From: Pictodentalium vernedei
Taxonomy: Eukaryota > Mollusca > Scaphopoda > Dentaliida > Dentaliidae
DNA: 64,000 bases
Reading direction: 5' to 3'
Assembly (NCBI GenBank): GCA_031216915.1
Contig: CM062294.1
Location: 33,185,128-33,249,127 of the forward strand
The position numbers and the translations under genes are program-made. This document shows positions 29,357 to 39,863 of this stretch, piece by piece; the first letter of the stretch is position 1, and each line of letters begins with the position of its first letter. The notes beneath the pieces were generated by a model that saw nothing but the letters and a program-made list of their open reading frames with translations, did not search any database and was not told the DNA's origin.

Positions 29357-30508
29357 GAAGTGCAGTGGCTTAATGGTTACGACATTGGACTTCAAACTGA
29401 AAGGTCCACAGTTTGATCCCCATCAGGGTGACGGTGTTGTCTCCTTGGGCTGATTCTGGGGCATGGTGGCACTGCGTACTGCATGTCAATAGTGCACTTG
29501 TCTTCAACCAATGCTAATCCTGCTTTGCTTGTGTGGAGTTTGTACATTGGGGAATCTGTCATTTGCTCACCACTGCTCAGTAGTTCTCTCCAGGTACTCT
29601 TCTTCCTCCACCCACAGAACTGCCTCCTACCCCTGATAACACTGCTTGTGTGGAGTTAGTACATTGGGGAATCTGTCAGTTGCTCACCACTGCTTAGTGG
29701 TTCTCTCCAGGTACTCCTGCTTCCTCCACCCACAGAACTGCCTCCTATCTCTGCTAATCCTTCTTGTGTGAAGTTTGTACATTGGGGAATCTGTCAGTTG
29801 CTCACCACTGCTCAGTAGTTCTCTCCAGGTACTCCTGCTTCCTCCACCCGTAAAACTGCCTCCTAACTCTGCTAATCCTTCTTGTGTGGAGTTTGTACAT
29901 TGGGAAATCTGTCAGTTGCTCACCACTGCTCAGTAGTTCTCTCCAGGTACTCGTGCTTCCTCCACCCATAGAACTGCCTCCTAACTCTGCTAATCCTTCT
30001 TGTGTGAAGTTTGTACATTGGGAAATCTGTCAGTTGCTCACCACTGCTCAGTAGTTCTCTCCAGGTACTCCTGCTTCCTCCACCCACAGAACTGCCTCCT
30101 AACTCTGCTAATCCTTCTTGCGTGAAGTTTGTACATTGGGAAATCTGTCAGTTGCTCACCACTGCTCAGTAGTTCTCTCCAGGTACTCGTGCTTCCTCCA
30201 CCCATAGAACTGCCTCCTAACTCTGCTAATCCTTCTTGTGTGGAGTTTGTACATTGGCGAATCTGTCAGTTGCTCACCACTGCTCGGTAGTTCTCTCCAG
30301 GTACTCCTGCTTCCTCCACCCATAGAACTGCCTCCTAACTCTGCTAACACTGCTTGTCTGGAGTTTGTACATTGGGGAATCTGTCAGTTGCTCACTGCTG
30401 CTTTGTGGTTCTCTCCCAGTACTCTGGCTTCTTCCACCCGTAAAACTTTCTGACACGAGGTGACCCTGGCTGTCAAAAGTGCCATTAAACCCCAATAAAT
30501 AAATATTC
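29357..30508 (+). mobile_element. SINE with internally amplified body
   Basis: Head AGTGCAGTGGCTTAATGG with B-box-like CAGTTTGATCCCC; the body is expanded to eight tandem units; a normal end follows (GTGACCCTGGCTGTCAAAAG, TTAAACCCCAATAAATAAAT). A normal copy is about 360 bases; this one is about 1150. Confidence 0.9.
29520..30460 (+). repeat. 118-bp tandem array within the SINE
   Basis: TTCTCTCC(A/C)(A/G)GTACTC recurs at 29584, 29701, 29819, 29937, 30055, 30173, 30291 and 30409, a spacing of 117-118. Each unit runs GTGTG(G/A)AGTTTGTACATTGG through CACTGCTCAGTAG to CTGCCTCCTA. Confidence 0.95.
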
Positions 30509-30555
30509 ACTAACACATTTCCAAAAAAAAGGGTTTTTTTTACCATAATCTCTTC

Positions 30556-30648
30556 TGACCAATATTCCAAATACATCATCAAGGAATGTCTTCGACAAAG
30601 GCCTTCAACAAAGGCATTCCTTGATGTTGTAGTTGAAATATTAGTCAG
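30556..30648. repeat. Family J palindrome
   Basis: CTGACCAATATTCCAAATAC-ATCATCAAGGAATG ... CATTCCTTGATGTTGTAGTT-GAAATATTAGTCAG. Arms of about 37 bases around AAGGCCTT. Related to 5803-5868. Confidence 0.75.
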
Positions 30649-30659
30649 TAAGGAATTGA

Positions 30660-31663
30660 GCCATCACAGCTGGGACAAACCTGGTGGGTTTCACCCTCCA
30701 ATTGGTCACTTATGCGATGCATCCACTTCTTGCATTTATTTTGGGAAAGTCTTTTAGTTTTTCTTACATTATTGTAAGCATCTTCCATAACTACTGGATG
30801 ACAAATCGGCCCATGAGTTCCTATCTGGTCTATGTGCCTACTGAGTTTTTTGTAGCAGCACTTTAACTTCAGAATTGTCTAAGAACTTGAAAATTGACTC
30901 GTGCAGTGAAGGTTCACGAGAATCAAAAACAATTCTCACTAATCGGGACAAATTGTAAGGCCTGTTTTTGTGTGGGTATCCTACAACATATTTCCATGAT
31001 TACTGTAACATCAGTGATGAGAACTGACCTTCTGTATTCTTCATATTGAGTGTTACTTCAGTAATTGATGTGACCAAATCAATTCCCATTGATCTGAAAA
31101 ATGGAGATGTGAATAGTTGTTGTCAGGAAAGCAACTATCTTTGATGGACACCCTTGATGGAGATCTCCAGTAGAATAATTAATAATGAAGTTATAGCCGT
31201 GATCTTAAGACTCTAAATTCCTATTCTAGTGTTCACAGTTTAGGTGATTGGTATGCTAATCTTGTGCTATTAAGAACTGAAGTCATATTTTATGGGCCGA
31301 GCCACTATAAAATGTCTTTAATTAATATAATGGCATACAGCCACTCTGTGTGTTAACCTCCACAAATGCTTCTTTCTTGTTAAAATATTTCACAGTCTCT
31401 ACTCTGTTGTCCAAGGTGTAGATTTTTAAAAATGATGAGCACTAGAAACATCTTGCCTCCAAATTACATGGAGCAAGCTAGGGGCCCTTTTGAGATCCAG
31501 TCAAACTGGACAAAAATAACAACTTCGTAGAAGTGATCGACGGCATGTTAGAAGAACTGAACTACGTTTATTATTTTGCTGTTGGTCTCCACCTCAGTGT
31601 TTGCATCTCCCTGGAAATAACAACCTGAATTCAGGTCAGAATTCTGGCCAGTATTTCCGGGTA
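30660..31663. other. No gene recognised
   Basis: About 1 kb of apparently single-copy AT-rich sequence. No domain-bearing reading frame and no repeat seen. Confidence 0.5.
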
Positions 31664-32090
31664 CATAGAGCCCGCTTAATGGGATATATCTTAATTGAAT
31701 AATCTTGTTAATTCAATACAATTCTAAACACAAAACCATTTACCATACCTTCAGTACAAATTTGACCTGTGAATTGAATATTGGTTATAGAATAAGCATC
31801 TGTTAATTGAATACAAAATCTTGTAACATGTCGAGAATTTATCCTCACTCTCCCCAGTTTTCCTTTGTTTATAGACCTATTTGGCCTCAGTACATCCAAT
31901 ACTAGCATTTAATTTATTATATCTTGTTTGACAGAGCTAATGGAGCTCTGTCAAACAAGGTATAATAGAATAAATGCTAAGTGTATCTCCAGAATACAGG
32001 AAAGTGACACAATCCCTATTAATTAAATACTCCTGTTAATTGAATAATTTTCATTGGCAAAGTGGCAATTCAATTAACAGGGTTCCACTT
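31664..32090 (+). mobile_element. Family B MITE, diverged
   Basis: Left end CATAGAGCCCGCTTAATGG (mutated), right end ATTAACAGGGTTCCACTT. The core palindrome TTTGACAGAGCTAATGGAGC-TCTGTCAAAC lies at about 31927-31965. Confidence 0.8.
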
Positions 32091-32280
32091 TACTGTACAG
32101 CCTACAATAAAGTGGAAACCTCATTGTGCTAATAATGCGATGTTTGGACGATATTTGCGTCACATTTCTATGTGATTATCACAATATTTTTATAGGAATA
32201 ACATTGGGCCAACATTTTTGGGGTGGGGGGGAAGCAAGATTTTTTATGCCATTAATTACAGCATTTATTTGGCAGTTATA

Positions 32281-32663
32281 CAGTGGAACCCTGTTAATTG
32301 AATAGCCACTTTGCCAATGAAAATTATTCAGTTAACAGGAGTGTTCAATTAACAGGGATTGTGTCACTTTCCTGTATTCTAGAGATAAACTTAACATTTA
32401 TTCTATCAACAAGATATAATAGATTAAATGCCTGTATTGGATGTACTGAGGACAAATAGGTCTAAAACTGGGGAGAGTCAGGGTAATTTCTCGACATGCT
32501 ACAAGATTTTTTATTCAATTAACAGGAGTTTACTCTATAACCTATATTCAATTAACAGGTCAAATTTGTACTGGAGGTATGGTAAATGGATTTGAGTTTG
32601 GAAATTATATTCAATTAACAGGGATATACAATTAAGAGATATCCAATTAAGTGGGCTCCACTG
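32281..32663 (-). mobile_element. Family B MITE, inverted copy
   Basis: CAGTGGAACCCTGTTAATTG at 32281 after TA; ends AGTGGGCTCCACTG. The left core arm is missing (TTCTATCAACAAGATATAAT), so the hairpin is lost. It lies 190 bases from, and opposite to, the preceding copy. Confidence 0.82.
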
Positions 32664-33168
32664 CATAGGGTTAAAACATTTGCATATTTTATGCCCTCAG
32701 CATAGATAAGGACAGTGTTGAGCCTGCCGGGTGCCGTCTTGGGACAATCAGTCTCTAAACATGAAAAAATATTCAATATCATTGAATCATTAAACAAGAT
32801 AAGCTAGTCAGTAATGTGGATTACCTCTGTATTATGTTTAGAATATAGAATGAAGGTTGAAATTAAATCAATAATATTTATGGACAATATAACACAAACA
32901 ATCAGAGAATAGAACGAAACAGAAGCTTGGTGTCCTATTCTGATGTTATAGTCTTAATACAATATATCTCACTGCTGAGATTAACTCATGGAGTGTCTCA
33001 TGAATACTGATTGATGTCGGTTAGTGCATAATGTGTGTATAAAACTGGATTTTAACATCATTCTTGTTGTACATCTCCATTGACTGATTTGAATTGTCAG
33101 AAAAGGTAACAATGAAGTTGGTAAGTAGATAGATCAATCACAAGAGGCTGGTAAGGTGGAGTGGGGTG
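32664..33168. other. No gene recognised
   Basis: AT-rich; the 60-codon minus-strand frame at 32615-32797 overlaps family B and is spurious. Confidence 0.4.
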
Positions 33169-33176
33169 GGAGATGC

Positions 33177-33653
33177 AGGGACCGATCAGGACTATTTAAA
33201 ATACGCTCTAGCCTCGGAGCCTATTTTTTCAATTCATGCGCCAGATTTCAATTTACGGAGTCACACTGCTGTTTGTAACACACACTGCAAGTATGTAATA
33301 GCTCTCATCATTTTCATTTAGTACACTATAGCAAACATTAGTCTTCACTGTGGTTTCTGATCAAGTCTTGGCTGCCTATTTAGACAGCCAAGACTTGATC
33401 AGAAACCACAGTGAAGATTAATGCTTGGAAATTAAGACTTGAGGTATTAACTTAAGCACTCTACAACAATGATAAATGATAATCATATATATAATACATG
33501 TAAGAGTGTCTCTCTCGATTATCCATCGAAAGAATATCAAAATATGATCTGAGAAGTTACGCGCCAACTGAGAAGCCTATTTCTGTGATTTAAGAGCCAG
33601 GTCCTGATGTTTCAGAACTAAATACGCACTGGCGCATGCCCAGGTCGGTCCCT
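33177..33653 (+). mobile_element. hAT-like MITE, copy 2
   Basis: Same element as 21361-21838, well over 90 percent alike, same 9-bp ends AGGGACCGA/TCGGTCCCT. An 8-bp duplication with one mismatch (GGAGATGC, 33169-33176; GGAGATGG, 33654-33661). The copy is young enough to keep the core palindrome intact. Confidence 0.9.
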
Positions 33654-33796
33654 GGAGATGGAGGAGTTGATGAAAGTCAGTTTCAAACCCATTGTATAGG
33701 GTGTGGGCCCCAGCTTTAGGTGAAGTGGAGGTGTGGGGGAAGGAGAATCCCATTATATAGGGCTTGGACACCATAGTTTTAGGTCTCAAAGTAAAA

Positions 33797-34036
33797 GAGT
33801 TCCCTGTGTGAACCCCCTGGAAATGAAGCAGTGCTTGTTTGCTGTGGTAAACAAGCTTTGTTTTACAAGTAAAGTAGCACTTGGTAACCAGTGCCTGGAT
33901 AGATGTCTTCTAAATTTGGGAAACCTTGGTATAAACAAGTGACTAAACTTGACTTTATGTCGATATTACGGTCCTGACTCACCATTAATTGTGCAGAAAG
34001 ATGTGACCTTAAACACAAATAAATAAATAAAGTGAA
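33797..34036 (+). repeat. Family K copy with SINE-like tail
   Basis: TGTGAACCCCCTGGAAATG, AGTGCTTGTTTGCTGTGGTA, then ACTTTATGTCGATATTACGG, followed by the SINE tail motif ATGTGACCTTAAACAC and (AAAT)n. This arrangement suggests K is itself a retroposon family that shares the SINE 3' end. Confidence 0.6.
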
Positions 34037-34049
34037 AGATTAAATGAAG

Positions 34050-34640
34050 TTAACCCTTTACTTAACACAATGAACTAGAAGAAAATGACACTTGCAAAAA
34101 AATTTTCTTCAATAACTAAATATTTTTAATTTTTGCCAAGTTAAAGGATGACAGACAGATAATGGATGCCAAGTAATGATAATAACTCATACTGACTTTC
34201 AGTCAGTCGAGTTAAAAAGTCATTTAGATTTTATTATTTGTTAAATGTTTGCCTCAAAAACAAAGCTTATGACCCCCCCCCCCTCCCCCCCCACCCCCAC
34301 CCCAGAGCGAGAATGAACCTGTTCCAATGAGGTGTCATAAACTGTGTTTTTAACCCTTTACCCAACGTAACAGACAAAACCTGCCAGCACTATTCTAAAA
34401 AATCATCAGTTAATTTTTATTATTTTTTCATTTTTTGTCTCAAAAACATAGGTTATGACCCCTCATTGGAACGAGATCATTCCAAAGAGGGGCCATAACC
34501 TATGTTTTTGAGACAAAAAATGAAAAAAATTAGTTGTTCAAGAATTTTTTTGCAAGTGTCCTCTGCTTTTCATGTTAGGTAAAGGGTTAAAGCAAAAAAA
34601 TACAAAAATTTGAATGGAGAGTGAACAGTTACAGTGAATA
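34050..34640 (+). mobile_element. Family A copy, disrupted
   Basis: TTAACCCTTTACTTAACAC at 34050, half core TTATGACCCCC plus a long C-rich run (34270-34310), then TTCCAATGAGGTGTCATAAA. A second A element interrupts it. Confidence 0.6.
34350..34590 (-). mobile_element. Family A MITE nested in family A
   Basis: TTAACCCTTTACCCAACGTA to TAGGTAAAGGGTTAA, inverse orientation. The core TGACCCCTCATTGGAACGAG-ATCATTCCAAAGAGGGGCCA is shortened at its tip. Confidence 0.82.
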
Positions 34641-34645
34641 GTATT

Positions 34646-35134
34646 TTAATCCTTTCAAACCGAGTAGCCCTTTTTCCGTCCAGGAACATGATATGTTATT
34701 ACGTCATTATATAGTATGGCTGTTCAGTAAATGTGTGGGGTAGACCAATCAATATTTTCAACGTGCAGCCCTGAGGCTGCATCTTGAAAATATTGATTGA
34801 TCTTTCCCAGATAATAAATATGGATTGTTCTAATTGCAGCCATTGAACTGGCATGGAAGATGCCACTACAGTTAAAACTAGAAGTCCTGTCACGAATAGT
34901 GCGCTTATCTAGGTTTAATTGCGCGTTGGAATTGTGCACAATTGCCATATCGAATGGCACCCAAAGCACCCGGAGGTCCATTGGCTGAAACACTGCCTGT
35001 GCACAGGCCATATGTACAGAATATGATAGCTTTAGTTGGGTCACAACGCACTCATTAACGCGCGTATCAACGTGCTATTCGTGCACATTTCATGACAGGA
35101 CTTCTAGTTTTAACTGTAGAGTTCAAAGGGGTAA
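34646..35134 (+). mobile_element. Family G MITE with nested TA element
   Basis: TTAATCCTTTCAAACCGAG at 34646; right end GTTCAAAGGGGTAAA, where TTAA has mutated to GTAA. The core ACGTGCAGCCCTGAGGCTGC-ATCTT lies at about 34760-34795. A TA-flanked element sits near the right end. Confidence 0.8.
34869..35116. mobile_element. TA-flanked MITE CAGTTAAAAC
   Basis: Perfect 25-bp ends beginning CAGTTAAAACTAGAAGTCCT, with TA at 34867-34868 and 35117-35118. 248 bp, GC-rich interior with GCGCG motifs. A partial copy begins at 43281. Confidence 0.92.
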
Positions 35135-35184
35135 ACTTGACCTTTACATAAGAAATAGAAAGAGGAATAATTTCGAGGTCTCTT

Positions 35185-35431
35185 TTAACTGGTAGAGTGC
35201 TGGAAGCCCATATTTGGGGTTTCTTCTGAAGTGCAGGTGCTGCAACTTAATGGCTTCATATTCTATGGATGTGCTTCTTTATTTTTGAATTGAAATTATT
35301 TAGTCTGTGAGGATTTGCCATGTTACAATTTATGTGAGAGTACCACCGAGCACTCTCCCATAAATTGTATCAAGGCAAAGAGACGTGGCAAATTTCGATG
35401 ACCAAAAATAATTTAGCACTCTACCAGTTAA
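35185..35431 (+). mobile_element. Family C MITE, complete
   Basis: TTAACTGGTAGAGTGCTGG to AGCACTCTACCAGTTAA. The core TTACAATTTATGTGAGAGTA-CCACCGAGCACTCTCCCATAAATTGTA is slightly imperfect. 247 bp, close to the 12685 copy. Confidence 0.88.
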
Positions 35432-35481
35432 CCCTCAACACACTGATGTCGAAATATCCAAATTTCAACCTGTTAATTTTT

Positions 35482-36170
35482 AGCTGTCTGAAAAGTCAGG
35501 GTGAGCTTTTCTTATCTCTTCGTCCGTCGTCCGTCCGTCGTCCTGCGTGAAGGTGGTGTTTGAGCCTCTTTCTCCTAAACCATTGGCCACATTTTAATTA
35601 AATTTCATGTAAGTAGTGGTTATATAGGGGCATTTTGATTTTTATGCAAATTAGGTTTCGGCTCATATTGAGCAGAGGGGTGTGGAAAAAATGGCCTTAT
35701 TTTTTGAAAATCTTCTTCTAATAAACCACCAGTAGCAGAGACTTGATATGTGGTATGCAAATTTAGAATCAAGTTTGTTTAAGAGAAGTTTGTGGGGCAT
35801 TATTTGCCTTCGTTATGGGAGGGGCAAAAATTTTGGCCACGCCTAAAATTTATATTTTCAGAACCGTGAGGTCGATTTGAACCAAATTTGATATGAGATG
35901 ATAATGGGTCATAAGTAGTTGATTGATGCAAAAAAAATTTTTCTCTTTGCCCCGTGGGAACCTCGGGAGCTAAAAATAGGAAAAACCTTAAAACTGCCAT
36001 ATCTCCAAAACCACTTGGCACAGAGAATTCTTATTTTGTATAAAGCTTACTTTTATCCAGTAGAATAGAATGGTTAAAAAAATCTCTATGGGTTTGATAA
36101 CAAGGTACTTTTTTCAGGACTTTTGAAAAAGTGCTGAGTCAGCACTTTTTAACACTGTTGGCAATGGGAA
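35482..36170. repeat. GTCGTCC-bearing dispersed repeat
   Basis: AGGGTGAGCTTTTCTTATCTC, then CGTCCGTCGTCCGTCC, followed by loosely repeated text with AACCATTGGCCAC. It leads directly into the 167-bp array. No coding sequence recognised. Confidence 0.5.
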
Positions 36171-36183
36171 AAACATTAAAAAA

Positions 36184-36739
36184 TCTTCTTCTCCAGATCC
36201 AGCAGGCAGAATCTTTTGATATTTGGTATGCAACATTGTGGGGTGGATCTGATTCAAGTTTGTTTAAATCGGCTCCCTAGATTCTTATTTGGGCTCTCTA
36301 TAGAAGCTCGAATTCGAACTTAGTGCATTTCAGGCAAATTTCTTCAAAAATCTTCTTCTCCAGATCCAGCAGGCAGAATCTTTTGATATTTGGTATGCAA
36401 CATTGTGGGGTGGATCTGATTCAAGTTTGTTCAAATCGGCCCCCTGGATTCATATTTGGGCTCACTATAGAAGCCCGAATTCGAACTTAATGCATTTCAG
36501 GCAAATTTCTTAAAAAATCTTCTTCTCAAGATCCAGCAGGCAGAGTCTTTTGATATTGGGTATGCAGCATGCTTAGGGAGGTGAGATTCAAGTTTGTTCA
36601 AGCCAAGTCCCTGGGTTCATATTTGGGCTCACTGTGGTAGCCTGAATGATAACTTAGTTCAAAATGAGGAATTTTCTTTAAAAATCTTCTTCTTCAGATC
36701 CAGCAGTCGGAATGTTTTGATATTTTGTGTGCAGCATCC

Positions 36740-36774
<35 letters not shown>

Positions 36775-37010
36775 GATTCAAGTTTGTTAAAGCCAAGTCC
36801 CTGGGTTCATATATGGGCTCCCTGTGGGAGCCCAAATTATAACTTAGTTCAATATGAGGAATATTCTTTAAAAATCTTTTTTTTTTAGATCCACTGGTCA
36901 GAATCTTTGGATATTTGGTATAAGCTTTTCTTAGGGGGAGCTGATGCAACTTGTTGAAATCAAATCTCTGGGTTGATATTTAGGCTACCATGTCAGGTGA
37001 ACACCCTCAT
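36184..37010 (+). repeat. 167-bp satellite, array 1
   Basis: TCTTCTTC(T/A)CCAGATCCAGC recurs at 36184, 36351, 36518 and 36685 (exactly 167 apart) and again at 36875, where a poly-G expansion (36738-36772) lengthens a unit. Units contain TTTTGATATTTGGTATGCA and CAAGTTTGTTCAAATC. Confidence 0.95.
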
Positions 37011-37614
37011 GTCCCCTGGGCCTTTTGTTATACACCTATTCAAAAATGGTACATATAGTGTTGTCTGCCCATCTCTCTATCCATCTGTTCATCTATCTTT
37101 GCATCCATTCACTTTTTGTTTCCAGGCAACAATAACTTTCGCTATCTGTATTTATCCCCATAAATGGCCGTTTATTTGAACAATAAAGGCCTTGGATAAA
37201 TTTTTGCTTTATTCACCTAGAAGGGTGATAAATTTTCCCTGTAGGTTTAACACTGAAAGAATTTATTCCCCTAGTAGCGATGGACTTGTTGACCTCTGGC
37301 CTCTTCCACATTTGTCTAGCATAATTAATAGTTTGATTGTTGATTTCTTCAAATCTTTTTGAAAATATTACACAATGCCAGTAGAAAACACCACACACTG
37401 CTCATATAATAAAGTATTTTTGCAAGTTTAGCTCAAGTTTGTAGGGGAATTATTTTTAGACAGAAATGTATTACTGCGCCTTGTTTATTTTTGCCAATTT
37501 TGCTGGTCGATCGAATTGGACCTACAAACTCCTCACTTATCGCTGCCTTTTCTAGGCAAATTATAGCATGATTTTGCCATGACTGCCCTGTAGAAGATAT
37601 ATGGGATAAAAAAA
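37011..37614. other. No gene recognised
   Basis: Contains a CATC(T/C)-rich run at about 37070-37110 that may be another decayed GTC-type repeat. No domain-bearing frame. Confidence 0.4.
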
Positions 37615-37732
37615 ATAAACGTATCGTGTTTTCAAGTAAAAAATTTATTCTACTCGAAGAATTAAGAATGAAATTCATTCTTAATCCTACTCGTAGAATA
37701 AATTTTTTACTTAAAACACTATACGTTTATTC
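37615..37732. repeat. Long palindrome
   Basis: AATAAACGTATCGTGTTTTC ... GAATGAAATTCATTC ... AAAACACTATACGTTTATT: arms of about 55 bases, loop of a few bases. Family unknown. Confidence 0.8.
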
Positions 37733-37739
37733 AATATAT

Positions 37740-38507
37740 GTGATATCCAATTCACTTTTGTTATAATGGTCTAAAAGACAGAAAATACAGATGGAGATGG
37801 ATTTTGACATTTTTTTCATACTTTGTTCTTGGTTGTGGAGTTATTGCCCTTTATTGACATAGAATCTGTTCACTTTTGGTTTCCAGATGATAACTTTGGT
37901 TCTTCATATGATATCCAATTCATTTTGGTATATGTTTTTATCAACAGAAAATACAGATCAAGTTCAATTATGACACTTGTTCGCAGGGACGTGGCTAGAG
38001 GTTTCTGATTGGGGGGGGGGGGGAGGGGGGCTGGGAGTGGGTAGTGAATTTCCAACTAGAGGGATGGACTGGGAGGGGGATGCCCCATTGTTGGAAAATC
38101 TCTACTGAGAAAACTTTTGAAAATGAAGCCATGAAAGGGACATAAAATTGATTCTAGTAACTGAAATGCCAGCATATTTATGATAGAATTATCAGGTTAT
38201 TATTTGGTATTATTCTGGGAACTGAATATGTGCAAAACAAATGCTCAAGGTCATCATGATGTGATTTTCTTGAGGCACATTTTGAGGATTTTTTTTTATT
38301 ACGATAAGTAAATGTACTATAAAAATCTAATCTCAATTGACATCATGCATACTTACGAATATCGATATTGTGTACACTGTAGCTGTAAATAGTAACAGTT
38401 GGAATTTTTGCCGATTTGAAATCGAGTTGATATTTTGGGAAGTAAAGGAGACATCAGCTTCACCAAAGAAGCTCTAGATGATGGAATTTCCAACTGCTCA
38501 TGACTTA
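37740..38507. other. No gene recognised
   Basis: AT-rich, with a poly-G stretch at 38010-38035. Text after 37985 (CAGGGACGTGGCTAGAGG) looks like the edge of a dispersed repeat. Confidence 0.4.
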
Positions 38508-38564
38508 ACAGGGATTGTGTCACTTTCCTGTATTCTAGAGATAAATGTAGCATTTATTGTCTCC

Positions 38565-39120
38565 CACTTTTTGAAAAAAAACGGGAGATATTAAATTTGG
38601 TGTGTCCTTCCGTCCTTTTCGTTTCCAGACTGTAACTTTCCTTACAGTGACCGGATTTTGATGAAATTTGGATAGTAGATCACTTTCAGCAATTGTGGGT
38701 CCAAGTCCGAATATGGGCATTTTCCGCGCATATTTAATTAGGTTGCTGAAATTTGATTGGCTGACGGTTTCCAGACTCTAACTTTCCTTAAAATAAACCG
38801 ATTTCGATGAAATTTCATATATGGATTACTTTTATCAATACCTAGGTCAAGTTCGAATGTGGGAAATTTTGTCCGAAAATCTGTCAGTCGATTTTGATGA
38901 AATTTGAGTAGTAGATCACTTTCATCAGTTGTGGGTCCAAGTTCGAACATGGGCATTTTCCGCGCATATTTAATTAGGTTGCTTAAATTTGATTGGCTGA
39001 TGGTTTCCACACTCTAACTTTCCTTAGAGTCAACCGATTTCATTGAAATTTCATATATGGATTACTTATATCAATACCTAGGTCAAGTTCGAATGTGGGA
39101 AATTTTGTACCGAAAATCTG
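38565..39120. repeat. Tandem repeat with GTTTCCAGACTCTAACTTTC
   Basis: Begins with a CTCCCACTTTTTG/AAAACGGGAG fold-back. TTTCCA(G/C)ACT(G/C)TAACTTTCC recurs at about 38622, 38769 and 39003. GGGCATTTTCCGCGCATATT occurs twice. Confidence 0.8.
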
Positions 39121-39159
39121 TCCATCTGCCTGTCCGTCTGCCCATGCATCGTCTGCAGC

Positions 39160-39348
39160 TGCTGTAACCCTGCTGGAGTGGAGCTTGAACAGAGTTAGAA
39201 TGTTGAGGAGCTGACAGTTGCTCGGCGATGCTCAGTGGTTCTCTCCAGGTACTCTGACTTCCTCCACCTGTAAAACTGTCATGGTTACGATTAGCCATTG
39301 TGCATAAATATGTGACCTTAAAACACCAATAAATAAATATAAATAAAT
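39160..39348 (+). mobile_element. SINE, 5'-truncated
   Basis: GAGCTTGAACAGAGTTAGAA, GGTTCTCTCCAGGTACTCTG, then ATGTGACCTTAAAACACCAA and (AAAT)n. It lies within the split B copy. Confidence 0.8.
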
Positions 39349-39428
39349 GTAACTGGGTTATTCAATTAAGAGATATTCAATTAAGTGGGATCCACTGTAC
39401 TAATAATGAAAAATTGTACTTTGAATTC

Positions 39429-39477
39429 AACAAGGTGGTATCTGCAATGCTTTAGCATTGCAGATGGCACCTTGTTG
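39429..39477. repeat. Palindrome with GCAATGCTTTAGCATTGC centre
   Basis: CAACAAGGTG(G)TATCTGCAATG facing CATTGCAGATGGCACCTTGTTG. Its 18-base centre is identical to the centre of family F elements. Confidence 0.75.
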
Positions 39478-39863
39478 CACTAGATTGACAATACATGGTT
39501 AATTTGTTCTCATTTACAATCAGATTCCATTTGGCACTAAAATCTTTTATTTGGCACAGAAAAAATCATTTGAAATTGAAGAAAAATTTCATATGGCACC
39601 AAAAAAATTTGGGCCAGCTTGAACACTGACTGTCCGAAAAAAAAAAATTTGAGAACATTGATTTTTATCAATATATCATTTAGTAAATCTTGTCACATGG
39701 TGTGTCAGTATTTTGTGATCCATTTGTGATCTCATCAGGAAAAATACCATCTTTATGATCATAGAATGCTACCACGAATGAAAAGTCCAGCATGTTATCT
39801 AAAAATAAATTTTTTTTTTTCCTTTTTTTCAGAAATTGTCACTTCAACCAGGGACAGGAACAA

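Larger units (their letters stand above)
38508..39399 (-). mobile_element. Family B MITE split apart
   Basis: AACAGGGATTGTGTCACTTT at 38508-38550 and GAGATATTCAATTAAGTGGG-ATCCACTG at 39361-39399 are inner and outer pieces of one inverted B copy, separated by a tandem repeat and a SINE fragment. Confidence 0.6.

Noticed and set aside
36594-36949. Frames across the 167-bp satellite
   Set aside because: They follow the tandem units and the poly-G run and are not conserved between units.
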